Of a DNA stretch of 64,000 nt, positions 16,589 through 27,385 are shown one piece after another (the first letter of the stretch is position 1; each line of letters begins with the position of its first letter). Under the pieces are notes generated by a model that saw only the letters and a list, made by a program, of their open reading frames with translations, had not been told where the DNA came from and searched no databases. Source of the stretch: Parapedobacter defluvii (GTDB lineage: Bacteria; Bacteroidota; Bacteroidia; Sphingobacteriales; Sphingobacteriaceae); contig NZ_BMIK01000024.1 of NCBI RefSeq assembly GCF_014642075.1, forward strand, positions 1-64,000, given 5' to 3'. The translations under genes and the position numbers were made by a program.

Positions 16589-16616
16589 TGGTGAGTGGTC
16601 GGTGGTGAGTGGTCAG
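16589..16616 (+). repeat. heptamer array TGGTGAG/TGGTCGG/TGGTGAG/TGGTCAG
   Basis: Four uninterrupted 7-bp units of the pattern TGGTnnG begin five bases after the PASTA stop codon. Three of the unit variants also occur behind the macroglobulin stop at 14.3 kb. An in-frame GTG for mltG at 16595 lies inside it and is rejected as a start. Confidence 0.8.
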
Positions 16617-16636
16617 CGAACAATTGTGAGAAAAAC

Positions 16637-17674
16637 ATGAACAAGAAGAAATTACGATTAACGTTGCTCGCGATCGCCTTTGCGGCGATCATAGTAGGTG
16701 GATTGGTTGCCTACAAATACTACAAAGGTTTTTTTGCGCCCAACGTTACCGACAATACGGAGTATCTCTATATCTACTCACACTGGGATTTTGAAGACGT
16801 GATGCAAAGCATCGGTGAACTGCAAGCCGTAGATGACACGGCTTCCTTCCGCTGGGCGGCGGGCAAGATGGAATATCCAGAACGTGTGAAACCGGGAAAA
16901 TACAAATTAGAACCCGGCATGAACAACCGTACGTTAATCAACAAGCTAGGCGGCGGATTTCAGGAACCGGTGAAACTCCGTTTTGAAAATGTCCGGCTTA
17001 AGGAAAATCTCGCTGCTGTATTGGCAAACCAACTGGAACCAGATTCCATTGCATTCATCAACCTGTTAAACAACGATAGTTTGGCCTCCAGCTATGGATT
17101 TGACACCGAGAATTTTTTCGGTATGTTCATTCCAAACACATACGAGTTCTATTGGAATACCTCCACCGACGCTTTTGCCAAGCGGATGCACGAAGAATAC
17201 AAAAAATTCTGGAATGACGAACGGAAGGAAAAAGCGGCCGCTCTTAAACTGACCCCGCAACAGGTGAGCGTATTGGCTTCCATCGTAAAAGGAGAGGCAC
17301 TGCATACGGATGAGATGCCTACCATTGCTGGATTGTACCTCAACAGATTGAACAAAGGAATGCTATTGCAGGCCGACCCTACCGTCATTTTCGCCAATAA
17401 CGACTTCACCATCAGACGTGTACTTTATCGGCACCTGCGTATGGATTCACCCTACAACACCTATTTGTATCGTGGGCTTCCACCGGGACCCATCATGATG
17501 CCAAGCATTGCGTCAATCGACGCGGTACTTAACTATCGGCAACACGACTACCTGTATATGTGCGCAAAGGAAGATTTTTCAGGCTATCATAATTTTGCGG
17601 TAACACAGGCCGAACACAACGTCAACGCGCGGAAATTCCAGCAGGCGTTGAATGAACGAAATATCAAGCGCTGA
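16637..17674 (+). CDS. mltG: endolytic transglycosylase MltG
   Basis: A 345-aa inner-membrane lytic transglycosylase that cleaves nascent glycan strands and sets their length. One N-terminal membrane segment (residues ~6-26) is followed by a LysM-like region and the YceG domain. The catalytic Glu220 lies in ASIVKGEALHTDEMPTIAGLYLNRL. Further family motifs are LLQADPTVIFA, SPYNTYLYRGLPPGPI and the YLYMCAKEDFSGYHNFAVTQAEHN tail. The ATG at 16637 directly precedes the basic and hydrophobic anchor. Its stop codon shares one base with the start of the downstream thioesterase (TGATG), so mltG, the thioesterase and the BrkB gene form an operon. Confidence 0.95.
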   Translation: MNKKKLRLTLLAIAFAAIIVGGLVAYKYYKGFFAPNVTDNTEYLYIYSHWDFEDVMQSIGELQAVDDTASFRWAAGKMEYPERVKPGKYKLEPGMNNRTLINKLGGGFQEPVKLRFENVRLKENLAAVLANQLEPDSIAFINLLNNDSLASSYGFDTENFFGMFIPNTYEFYWNTSTDAFAKRMHEEYKKFWNDERKEKAAALKLTPQQVSVLASIVKGEALHTDEMPTIAGLYLNRLNKGMLLQADPTVIFANNDFTIRRVLYRHLRMDSPYNTYLYRGLPPGPIMMPSIASIDAVLNYRQHDYLYMCAKEDFSGYHNFAVTQAEHNVNARKFQQALNERNIKR

Positions 17675-18081
17675 TGTATACGTTTGAAACCAAAGTACGG
17701 GTCAGGTATGCAGAGACCGACCAAATGGGCTACGTCTATTATGGCAATTATGCTGCATTTTATGAAGTTGGCCGTGTTGAGTTATTCCGTAGCTTGGGAT
17801 TCTCTTACAAGGCTTTGGAAGACAGTGGTATCATGCTTCCGGTACTCGAATTGCAGTCGAGGTTTCTAAAGCCCGCAAAATATGACGAGGAAATAACCGT
17901 AAAAGCATTTTTAAAAGAAAAGCCATCAGTCAAAATCCGATTTGACTATGAATTGTTTAACAAAGGTGGGGAATTACTAAATACGGGCAATACCACCTTG
18001 GTTTTTGTTGACATGAAACGCAACAAACCCTGCATGGCCCCTGCTGATTTCCTAGCCAGGCTGCAAGGGTATTTTGATTAA
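17674..18081 (+). CDS. acyl-CoA thioesterase (YbgC/4HBT family)
   Basis: A 135-aa hotdog-fold thioesterase. The signature RYAETDQMGYVYYGNYAAFYEVGRVE carries the catalytic Asp16 and the helix of the hotdog fold. Family members hydrolyse short- or medium-chain or hydroxybenzoyl-CoA thioesters, and the YbgC type is linked to the Tol-Pal envelope system in proteobacteria. Here it is translationally coupled to mltG (1-base overlap) and followed 2 bases later by the BrkB gene, so co-expression with envelope genes is clear. The substrate is unknown. Confidence 0.9.
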   Translation: MYTFETKVRVRYAETDQMGYVYYGNYAAFYEVGRVELFRSLGFSYKALEDSGIMLPVLELQSRFLKPAKYDEEITVKAFLKEKPSVKIRFDYELFNKGGELLNTGNTTLVFVDMKRNKPCMAPADFLARLQGYFD

Positions 18082-18083
18082 CA

Positions 18084-19091
18084 ATGAACTGGGCACATCG
18101 AACGTTATTGAAATTTAAACCTTATTTCCAATTCATCGAATGGACTAAGGTCGTCGTACTTCCCGGATTCGGCTCGTTGCCCCTATACACCGTTGCTACG
18201 TTCTTTTTCCAGGAAATTGCCAGGGAATCTATCCTCAACAAGGCATCTTCCCTCGCATATAATTTCATGTTGGCCATTTTCCCGGGTATCATTTTCCTGT
18301 TTACACTGATTCCCTATATACCAATTGATAATTTCCAGGAACAGTTGCTCGATTTTATGGAAGTAGTTATGCCCGAAAATGCATTCCTTACCGTTGAGTC
18401 AACGCTGGAAGATATCGTAAAAAACCAAAATAGCGGATTGCTATCCATCGGTTTCATACTGGCTACCTTCTTTGCTACCAATGGTGTCAGCTCATTGATG
18501 CTCGCCTTCAACAAGGCGTCGTTGATTATTGAAAGCCGCAGTTGGGGGCATCAACGCTTGGTAGCCATAGGCTTGACGTTAATGATTATCATCGCCCTCG
18601 CAGTTGGGATGACCATTTTTACGGCCGCAGGCTACGTCATCCGATATTTGCAAGATAACATCGAAATCAATGCGGCGTTCTGGGGGTTTATCATTACAGC
18701 ATCCCGTTGGCTTATTTTATTTGGCATTTACTTCTTTACGGTCAGCATTCTTTACAAATTCGGTCCGGCTTCCTCTAGAAAATGGAAGCTGTTCAGTCCG
18801 GGAGCTATGCTGGCTACGATATTGGCTATCCTGACATTTTCCGGATTTGCGTTTTATATCAATAACTTCAATGCATATAACAAATTGTATGGATCAATAG
18901 GCACGTTGATTGTAATCATGATTTGGTTATACCTCAACTCACTGATCCTGCTGGTGGGTTTTGAACTAAACGCCAGTATTGCACTTTCCAAACAGAGTAT
19001 TAAGATCGTAAGACCACGTAAGTTCAACACTTTCAAATCTGATACAGCCTCAGAAAGCACCCCGGCAAACCATTCCAGGCACTTCAATTAA
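18084..19091 (+). CDS. YihY/BrkB-family inner-membrane protein
   Basis: A 335-aa polytopic membrane protein with about six membrane segments. Family landmarks: a long amphipathic N-terminal region with KASSLAYNFMLAIFPGIIFLFTLIPYIP, the ATNGVSSLMLAFNKA loop, two hydrophobic hairpins, and a late SIGTLIVIMIWLYLNSLILLVGFELNA signature. It ends in a basic cytoplasmic tail. Members were once called ribonuclease BN, but that assignment was an error; the biochemical function is unresolved. Last gene of the mltG operon; the next gene has its own promoter. Confidence 0.92.
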   Translation: MNWAHRTLLKFKPYFQFIEWTKVVVLPGFGSLPLYTVATFFFQEIARESILNKASSLAYNFMLAIFPGIIFLFTLIPYIPIDNFQEQLLDFMEVVMPENAFLTVESTLEDIVKNQNSGLLSIGFILATFFATNGVSSLMLAFNKASLIIESRSWGHQRLVAIGLTLMIIIALAVGMTIFTAAGYVIRYLQDNIEINAAFWGFIITASRWLILFGIYFFTVSILYKFGPASSRKWKLFSPGAMLATILAILTFSGFAFYINNFNAYNKLYGSIGTLIVIMIWLYLNSLILLVGFELNASIALSKQSIKIVRPRKFNTFKSDTASESTPANHSRHFN

Positions 19092-19098
19092 TTTTTCG

Positions 19099-19127
19099 TT
19101 GCAAATAAATTTTTTGCCTTACTTTTG
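19099..19127 (+). promoter_or_regulatory. promoter of the hybrid histidine kinase (TTG-N18-TACTTTTG)
   Basis: TTG (19099-19101), an 18-base spacer and TACTTTTG (19120-19127) match the Bacteroidota consensus, 66 bases before the ATG at 19194. Confidence 0.65.
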
Positions 19128-19193
19128 CTTGCTTAAAAGCACCATGAAACGTCGCTGTTATGACCGTATCTCGGCACATCAGCCATTTTAACC

Positions 19194-21320
19194 ATGAAAA
19201 AAAACACGAAGAAGACTCCTAAGATAAGAATTATATTGCTATGTGGTTTTGTAATCTCATTTTTATTCATTGGAACCGTTTTCGTATACCAATATGGCCA
19301 ATACCGTGCACTTGAAAAACGGCTCAGCGACGCGTACAAAATTCAGCAAGTTGGCTCCGAAGGCCTGAATTATCTGTTTTCGACCTATAGTGAGGCTGAG
19401 AATACGTTCAGATTATACACCCTGGAATTCAGCGACAGCAGTTATCACGCATACCTCAATAAACTCAATCTGCTAAAAAGCTTTGTCGATTCATTGCAGT
19501 CGTTTCCTTTTGCCCGCAACCCACTCAACAATCCTGCACTCAAAGTGGCAGACCAACAAAAAATTGCCCTGGAATTTGCGTCGCTCAAAAAACGGCTGGA
19601 TCATCTGGTACTGCATACCAGTGATTCGCTGAGTCTGCTAACTCACGCCATTTCGCTGAGACCCATTCCCAAGCGTGAAATTGAATCGGTAGTTGACCAT
19701 GTGTTAACAGATACCACGCGGAAAGTTTCTGTCGATACCATCGTCAGAAAACGCCCCAATTTATTTAAGCGGATTTTCAACTCGAAAGACGACACCATTG
19801 TACTCACCCGTGAGCACAATGAATTTGATGTAGAACGGGTAACTGTACTCAAGAAAAATCTTTCTTCCGCTCAACATGAGATTGAGCAATCCTATGTAAA
19901 TACCATTGATGAACTACGAAGCACATTTTTGAAACTACAAGGCAAAGAAAGGCAACTTGTCACAACTAACTTCGATTTATTAAATGAGCTTAAGGAGAGC
20001 ATGGAAATCATTAAAACACTTGATGTCTATGCGTTACGTCAAGCGGAGGAAAATAATTTTTCGCTTTACCGCAAGAATGTAGACCTGTTTGGCAAGCAGT
20101 TGATATTTGCCTTGATACTTATGCTGGCTATGATTATTGCGCTGGTGTATTACCAACTTTATTCAACTTCCTACGAGCGTAGGCTCCGTGTGGAAAAAGA
20201 CTATGCGGCAAAGCTTGCAGAAGAAAAAACGAGTGTTCTCGCAAACATAAGCCATGAAATACGTACTCCACTCAATTCGTTGCTGGGCGTTGTGGATTTA
20301 TTAAAAAACCGTGCAAAGTCGGATACCATCGATGGGAAACTCATTGATTCTGCATACTACAGCATCAACATCATCAGCAATAACATTACAGATATACTAA
20401 GCCTAAGTAAACTGGAAGCATCCAACAAAGGCAACATTGTGCTGGAGTATTTTTCTCCGAACCGCATCTTCCAGGAATTGATAACCCTGCACGAAAACCA
20501 GGCAGAATTGAAGGGTCTTCAACTGGCAACCGAGATCAATGTGGATCCGACGCTCAGCATATTAAGCAACGAATTCAGGGTAAAACAGGTCGCGTCCAAT
20601 TTTTTGAGCAACGCTATCAAATATACGCAGAAAGGCAAAATTACGTTCCGCGCTTCGCTATCCGTAACAAGCAACGGCCAACGCCTACACTTGGAGGTAG
20701 AAGATACAGGCATCGGAATCAGCGAACAGGACCGGCGTCAGGTATTCCGGAAATACTTCACGACCAATCCGAATGCCGGTGGCATTGGCTTAGGGCTGTA
20801 TATAACGAAAATCATGGTCGAAGAATTAGGGGGCAACATCGGCGTGAAAAGTAAATCGACCCCGGGATCCATATTCTTCGCGGAGATTCCCTATTCTGAT
20901 AGCCGGATGGAGGCTCATGCACAACGCAAGGCAACCTTACCGGATCTGCCACCGGGTCTCCGTTTGCTCGTTGTGGACGACAACCCGATAAACATATTGC
21001 TGATGAAACAATTCTTCAAAGGAGTCGGAAACGTCCACACGGTCAATAACGGGGAAGACGCGTTGACTCTAATGAACGATCAGCCGTTCGATCTGGTCAT
21101 TACCGATATCCATATGCCCGGAATGAGCGGAATAGAGCTGCTTGAAAAAATAAGGAGCGATAAACGTTTCAACACCATGAAGGTACTGGCTATTTCCGCG
21201 GATATGTCTACGTTGAAATACGCTGAGGAAACCCAGGCCGAGGCCTTTTTTGATGGCTTTATCGAAAAACCGTTTACCGAATCTGAGATTGTGAAAACGA
21301 TTCTAAAAGCACTTTCCTGA
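19194..21320 (+). CDS. membrane hybrid sensor histidine kinase/response regulator
   Basis: A 708-aa inner-membrane sensor. Membrane segments are at residues ~12-29 and ~302-322, enclosing a ~270-aa periplasmic region rich in Leu, Glu and Lys helices (four-helix or coiled-coil type). Next come HisKA with phospho-accepting His354 (ANISHEIRTPLNS), then an HATPase with N box NFLSNAIKYT, G1 VEDTGIGI and G2 GGIGLGLYITK. The C-terminal receiver has VVDDNPINILLM and phospho-accepting Asp638 in VITDIHMPGMSG. There is no DNA-binding or Hpt output, so a separate phosphorelay partner is required; none is adjacent. It is flanked by its own promoter and a strong terminator and is therefore monocistronic. 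Confidence 0.95.
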   Translation: MKKNTKKTPKIRIILLCGFVISFLFIGTVFVYQYGQYRALEKRLSDAYKIQQVGSEGLNYLFSTYSEAENTFRLYTLEFSDSSYHAYLNKLNLLKSFVDSLQSFPFARNPLNNPALKVADQQKIALEFASLKKRLDHLVLHTSDSLSLLTHAISLRPIPKREIESVVDHVLTDTTRKVSVDTIVRKRPNLFKRIFNSKDDTIVLTREHNEFDVERVTVLKKNLSSAQHEIEQSYVNTIDELRSTFLKLQGKERQLVTTNFDLLNELKESMEIIKTLDVYALRQAEENNFSLYRKNVDLFGKQLIFALILMLAMIIALVYYQLYSTSYERRLRVEKDYAAKLAEEKTSVLANISHEIRTPLNSLLGVVDLLKNRAKSDTIDGKLIDSAYYSINIISNNITDILSLSKLEASNKGNIVLEYFSPNRIFQELITLHENQAELKGLQLATEINVDPTLSILSNEFRVKQVASNFLSNAIKYTQKGKITFRASLSVTSNGQRLHLEVEDTGIGISEQDRRQVFRKYFTTNPNAGGIGLGLYITKIMVEELGGNIGVKSKSTPGSIFFAEIPYSDSRMEAHAQRKATLPDLPPGLRLLVVDDNPINILLMKQFFKGVGNVHTVNNGEDALTLMNDQPFDLVITDIHMPGMSGIELLEKIRSDKRFNTMKVLAISADMSTLKYAEETQAEAFFDGFIEKPFTESEIVKTILKALS

Positions 21321-21347
21321 TTGCACCGAATCGGTATATCGGCATAA

Positions 21348-21378
21348 AAAATCCCCGGTTCATCCAACCGGGGATTTT
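21348..21378. terminator. bidirectional terminator between histidine kinase and OmpA gene
   Basis: A perfect 13-bp stem AAAATCCCCGGTT / AACCGGGGATTTT with a 5-base loop. A and T runs on both sides make it functional on both strands for the two convergent genes. Confidence 0.9.
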
Positions 21379-21399
21379 AGTGACAAATTTGTCTGGTCT

Positions 21400-22323
21400 T
21401 TATTGCTGTATAGGTGCCACGATGGTGGTATCGCCCGATCGATCTCCCGTATCCGTAACCGGACCGTTTTCGGGCGCTTTGTCAATCAGCTCCATGAATT
21501 GGTCAAGCTTGGGTGTAATGATAATTTGGGTACGACGGTTCCGTGTTTTTCCACTTTCGGTATCGTTGCTTGCAATGGGATTGTATTCACCCCGTCCTGC
21601 AGCGGTGAGGCGCTTGGGATCTACTCCATAATCGTTTTGTAACGCCTGAACGACCGATGAGCCACGCAACACACTTAAATCCCAATTATTACGGATGTTA
21701 GGCTGTGAAATGGGTACATTGTCGGTATTACCTTCCACCAGTACGTCATAATCTCTGTAATCCATGATAATCTTCGCAATCTTGCTGAGTGTCTCGCCTG
21801 CCCGGTCTGATATTTCATAACTTCCGGATTTATACAACATGTTATCTGACAACGAAATATAAACTACCCCTTTCAGCACCTGCACGTCTACATCCTGCAT
21901 TTCTTCCCGGCTCAACGAGCGGGTCAGCCGATTGGTAAGCACTAGGTTCAGTGAATCGCTTTTATTCTTGGTATTCACCAAATGTTGGATATACCGGTTG
22001 GAAGCGTTTATCTCATCTACCAATTTGGAGATATTCACATTTCCTTGATTAGAGGAAGTAAGACACTGATTGAGTGCTTCCTGCAGCGATTTCACATTAG
22101 CCCGTTCCGACGCAATCTGATCTTCTATACTGGTTAGGCGTGTATTTGCGGATGATAATTGCTGTTGGCTCTCCTGATACTTTTGATTTAACGCTTGTTC
22201 CTTTGTACGCATTTCGTCGTAACTTGCCTGCAACGACCGAAATTTCTTGTTGCTTACACATCCCGACAAAAGCAATGTCACCCCCATAAAGGCGATACTT
22301 GCGTATATTGACAATCGTTTCAT
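21400..22323 (-). CDS. OmpA-family lipoprotein with coiled coil
   Basis: A 307-aa outer-membrane lipoprotein. The type II signal peptide ends LLLSGC (Cys22). A long coiled coil (residues ~30-100, rich in Gln, Glu and Ala) is followed by a C-terminal OmpA/MotB peptidoglycan-binding domain: VLVEGNTDNVPISQPNIRNNWDLSVLRG, LTAAGRGEYNPIASNDTESGKTRNRRTQI. It anchors the outer membrane to the wall. Divergent from rpsA; its 3' end is closed by the shared terminator. Confidence 0.93.
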   Translation of the reverse strand: MKRLSIYASIAFMGVTLLLSGCVSNKKFRSLQASYDEMRTKEQALNQKYQESQQQLSSANTRLTSIEDQIASERANVKSLQEALNQCLTSSNQGNVNISKLVDEINASNRYIQHLVNTKNKSDSLNLVLTNRLTRSLSREEMQDVDVQVLKGVVYISLSDNMLYKSGSYEISDRAGETLSKIAKIIMDYRDYDVLVEGNTDNVPISQPNIRNNWDLSVLRGSSVVQALQNDYGVDPKRLTAAGRGEYNPIASNDTESGKTRNRRTQIIITPKLDQFMELIDKAPENGPVTDTGDRSGDTTIVAPIQQ

Positions 22324-22418
22324 AAAATCTCCTTTTTTAATGATCTAATATGATCTATGCCAACTTGATGCCAAAAATGTTTTTAAAATAATAACTCCCT
22401 ATAAATAAAAGTTTTTCG

Positions 22419-22426
22419 TACCTTTG
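22419..22426 (+). promoter_or_regulatory. -7 element (TACCTTTG) of rpsA
   Basis: TACCTTTG matches TAnnTTTG. No clear TTG at -33. Transcription should start near 22433, at or inside the hairpin at 22431-22446. Confidence 0.55.
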
Positions 22427-22430
22427 CAAT

Positions 22431-22446
22431 CCCGATAAAAATCGGG
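22431..22446 (+). promoter_or_regulatory. 5'-leader hairpin of rpsA
   Basis: CCCGAT-AAAA-ATCGGG is a perfect 6-bp stem with a tetraloop, followed by a purine-rich AAAAAGGAGAAAAA ribosome-binding region before the ATG at 22468. It would form the extreme 5' end of the mRNA. Confidence 0.5.
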
Positions 22447-22467
22447 AAAAAGGAGAAAAATGAATTA

Positions 22468-24411
22468 ATGGCAAAAAAACAAGAAGCAGAAAAGGAATTA
22501 GCAGCAAAAAAAGCTGAACTTCAAGACGCCGAGGACACCTTGGTGAAGGAGAAGGAGGACATTGAGTCGGAAGCCGATTCGAAGTTCATCGACGAAATCA
22601 AATCAACCACCTGGAACACGCCCGACGACGATTTTGATTGGGACAAGGATGAAAAGGGATTTGGCAATTACAGCGACGAAGAGCGGGCCAAATTGGAAAA
22701 CCTCTATGCAGGTACCTTCAATTCTGTGAACAAAGGTGAAATTGTACAGGGCACCGTTGTATCCATCAACAATAAGGATGTGGTACTTAACATCGGTTTC
22801 AAGTCGGATGGTTTGGTATCCCTTTCTGAATTCCGCGACACACCGGATTTGAAAGTAGGCGATGTGGTTGACGTATTCGTTGAGTCACAGGAGGATGCTA
22901 ACGGACAATTGGTGCTTTCGCGTAAACGTGCTAAGACCCAAAAATCTTGGGAAGAGATCAACGAAGCCCTGGAAAATGACACCATCATCGATGGCTTTGT
23001 AAAAAGCCGGACCAAAGGTGGTCTTATTGTAGACATCAAGGGTGTGGAAGCCTTCTTGCCCGGGTCTCAAATTGATATTAAACCAATCCGCGACTACGAC
23101 ATCTATGTGGGCAAAACCATGGAATTCAAGGTAGTTAAAATCAACCATGAATTCAAGAATGTGGTCGTTTCGCACAAAGTCCTTATCGAGGACGATTTGG
23201 AAAATCAAAAGACCGAAATCGTTTCCAAACTCGAAAAAGGACAAGTATTGGAAGGTACCGTCAAGAACATTACCGATTTCGGCGTATTCATCGATTTGGG
23301 TGGCGTAGATGGTCTGCTGCACATTACCGATATTTCCTGGGGCCGCATCGAGCATCCGAAGGAAGTACTGCAGCTTGATCAGACCGTCAATGTCGTTGTG
23401 CTCGACTTTGACGACGAAAAGAAACGTATCGCTCTTGGCTTAAAGCAATTGACCGAACACCCTTGGGAATCCTTGGATCCGTCATTGGAAGTAGGCTCAA
23501 AGGTAAAAGGCAAAATTGTGACCGTAGCCGATTACGGTGCTTTCCTCGAAATCACACCAGGTGTAGAAGGATTGATCCACGTATCGGAAATGTCCTGGTC
23601 TCAAAATCTGCGTAGTCCGTCGGAGTTCCTGAAGGTGGGCGACGAAATAGAAGCTCAAATTCTCACACTGGACCGCGACGAACGCAAAATGAGCCTGGGC
23701 ATCAAACAATTGACGCCCGATCCGTGGAAAAATATTGCTGAACGCTACCCCATAGGCTCTAAGCAAAAGGCCGTGGTGAAAAACATGACGAACTTCGGTG
23801 TGTTTGTAGAATTGGAAGAAGGAATTGATGGATTGGTTCACATATCCGACCTCTCCTGGTCTAAGAAAATCAATCACCCGAATGAGTTCACCAAAGTAGG
23901 TGAAGAATTAGAAGTGGTTGTCTTGGAACTTGATGAAGAAAACCGGAAGCTGAGCCTCGGCCACAAGCAGTTGGAAGAGAATCCATGGGATACTTTTGAA
24001 ACTGTTTTCACCTTGGATTCCATTCATCAAGGAACGGTAATCAAAGTAGGCGAAAAAGGAAACATTGTATCTTTGCCGTATGGTGTTGAAGGGTTCTGCC
24101 CCGCTAAACACAGCGTAAAGGAAGATGGAAGCGTCTTGAAGTTGGACGAAACAGCCGACTTCAAAATCATCGAATTCAATAAGGACAACAAACGGGTAGT
24201 AATTTCACACTCCCGCATTTGGGAAGACCAACGGGCAGAAGCACGTATGGAAGAATTCAATAACCGCAAGAAAGAAGCCAAAGCTGCTTCATCTGCCGTG
24301 CGGAAAGTGAAAGATTCTGTGGAGAAATCTACGTTGGGAGATCTCGATGTTCTTGCACAACTGAAAGAACAGTTGGAAGACGAAGAAAGCGCTAAAAAAG
24401 CAAAAAAATAA
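22468..24411 (+). CDS. rpsA: 30S ribosomal protein S1
   Basis: A 647-aa RNA-binding protein with an unusually long acidic and lysine-rich N-terminal extension (residues ~1-85). S1/OB-fold repeats follow, recognisable from VQGTVVSINNKDVVLNIGFKSDG, IDGFVKSRTKGGLIVDIKGVEAFLPGSQID, LEGTVKNITDFGVFIDLGGVDGLLHITDISW, VKGKIVTVADYGAFLEI, KAVVKNMTNFGVFVELEEGIDGLVHISDLSW and a degenerate last repeat. It brings mRNA to the 30S subunit. Monocistronic, with its own promoter, a leader hairpin and a strong terminator. S1 proteins often repress their own synthesis. Confidence 0.96.
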   Translation: MAKKQEAEKELAAKKAELQDAEDTLVKEKEDIESEADSKFIDEIKSTTWNTPDDDFDWDKDEKGFGNYSDEERAKLENLYAGTFNSVNKGEIVQGTVVSINNKDVVLNIGFKSDGLVSLSEFRDTPDLKVGDVVDVFVESQEDANGQLVLSRKRAKTQKSWEEINEALENDTIIDGFVKSRTKGGLIVDIKGVEAFLPGSQIDIKPIRDYDIYVGKTMEFKVVKINHEFKNVVVSHKVLIEDDLENQKTEIVSKLEKGQVLEGTVKNITDFGVFIDLGGVDGLLHITDISWGRIEHPKEVLQLDQTVNVVVLDFDDEKKRIALGLKQLTEHPWESLDPSLEVGSKVKGKIVTVADYGAFLEITPGVEGLIHVSEMSWSQNLRSPSEFLKVGDEIEAQILTLDRDERKMSLGIKQLTPDPWKNIAERYPIGSKQKAVVKNMTNFGVFVELEEGIDGLVHISDLSWSKKINHPNEFTKVGEELEVVVLELDEENRKLSLGHKQLEENPWDTFETVFTLDSIHQGTVIKVGEKGNIVSLPYGVEGFCPAKHSVKEDGSVLKLDETADFKIIEFNKDNKRVVISHSRIWEDQRAEARMEEFNNRKKEAKAASSAVRKVKDSVEKSTLGDLDVLAQLKEQLEDEESAKKAKK

Positions 24412-24434
24412 TCGTCATAACGTGACCATTATAC

Positions 24435-24469
24435 TCCCCACTCCCGAAAAAGGAGTGGGGATTTTTTTT
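24435..24469 (+). terminator. rho-independent terminator of rpsA
   Basis: A 10-bp stem TCCCCACTCC / GGAGTGGGGA (24435-24444 and 24452-24461) with a 7-base loop, followed by eight T. Confidence 0.95.
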
Positions 24470-24539
24470 GCATAGTCGAAATTAATCTGTAATTTGGTTC
24501 AAGGAGATTACCTAATAAGTACAATCCCAAAAGTACCGC

Positions 24540-24968
24540 ATGGCCCAGGCAAAAAACAAAACGGTTGAAACTACCGATAGCGTAGTTGAATTTCTCGATT
24601 CTGTCGTGGATGAAACCAAACGGAAAGATAGTTTGCGTCTCGTTGAAATCATAAAAACCGAAACCGGCTTCGAACCCCGTATGTGGGGAGCCAGTATCAT
24701 TGGGTTCGGAAGTTACCATTACCGCTACGAGAGCGGACGAGAGGGAGAGGCACCCTTGGTAGGCTTCTCTCCCCGAAAGAATGAACTAGCGCTTTACCTT
24801 GCGCATAATTTTGACGGAAGGGAAGAATTACTTCGCAAGTTTGGTAAACACAAAGGCGGAAAAGCCTGCATCTATGTAAAGAAATTGACAGATATTGATG
24901 AAGGTATACTGAGACAAATGATCACAGCCTCAGTAAGTTGGACACGGAAAAAATATCCGGCCAGCTAG
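24540..24968 (+). CDS. DUF1801-domain protein
   Basis: A 142-aa cytoplasmic protein of the DUF1801 (YdhG-like) family. Family features are the N-terminal helix VVEFLDSVVDETKRKDSLRLVEII, MWGASIIGFGSYHYRYESG, ELALYLAHNF and LRKFGKHKGGKACIYVKKLTDID. The biochemical role of the family is not established. Single gene, between the rpsA terminator and a GC-rich hairpin shared with icd. Confidence 0.85.
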   Translation: MAQAKNKTVETTDSVVEFLDSVVDETKRKDSLRLVEIIKTETGFEPRMWGASIIGFGSYHYRYESGREGEAPLVGFSPRKNELALYLAHNFDGREELLRKFGKHKGGKACIYVKKLTDIDEGILRQMITASVSWTRKKYPAS

Positions 24969-24993
24969 CCGCTATGCAAACAAAACCGTAGGT

Positions 24994-25017
24994 ACTGGGG
25001 GCGTCTCCACCCCCAGT
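24994..25017. terminator. hairpin between the DUF1801 gene and icd
   Basis: A perfect 8-bp GC-rich stem ACTGGGGG / CCCCCAGT with an 8-base loop, placed between two convergent stop codons. It has no T-run, so termination strength is uncertain. Confidence 0.5.
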
Positions 25018-25023
25018 CTAACG

Positions 25024-27255
<2,232 letters not shown>

Positions 27256-27385
27256 TTAAGGGTTTGATGCTTTATGCCATTGAGCGGCCACAAACTTAGC
27301 TAAAATGCGTTGCATTCACGAATGCGTAGTTAAAAAAACAATGACAATTCATCCCCTATCAGGGAATCTGTCGATAGAAGAGATT

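Noticed and set aside
16595-16636. Upstream GTG start for mltG
   Set aside because: It lies inside the heptamer array; the ATG at 16637 precedes the membrane anchor and gives the normal N-terminus.
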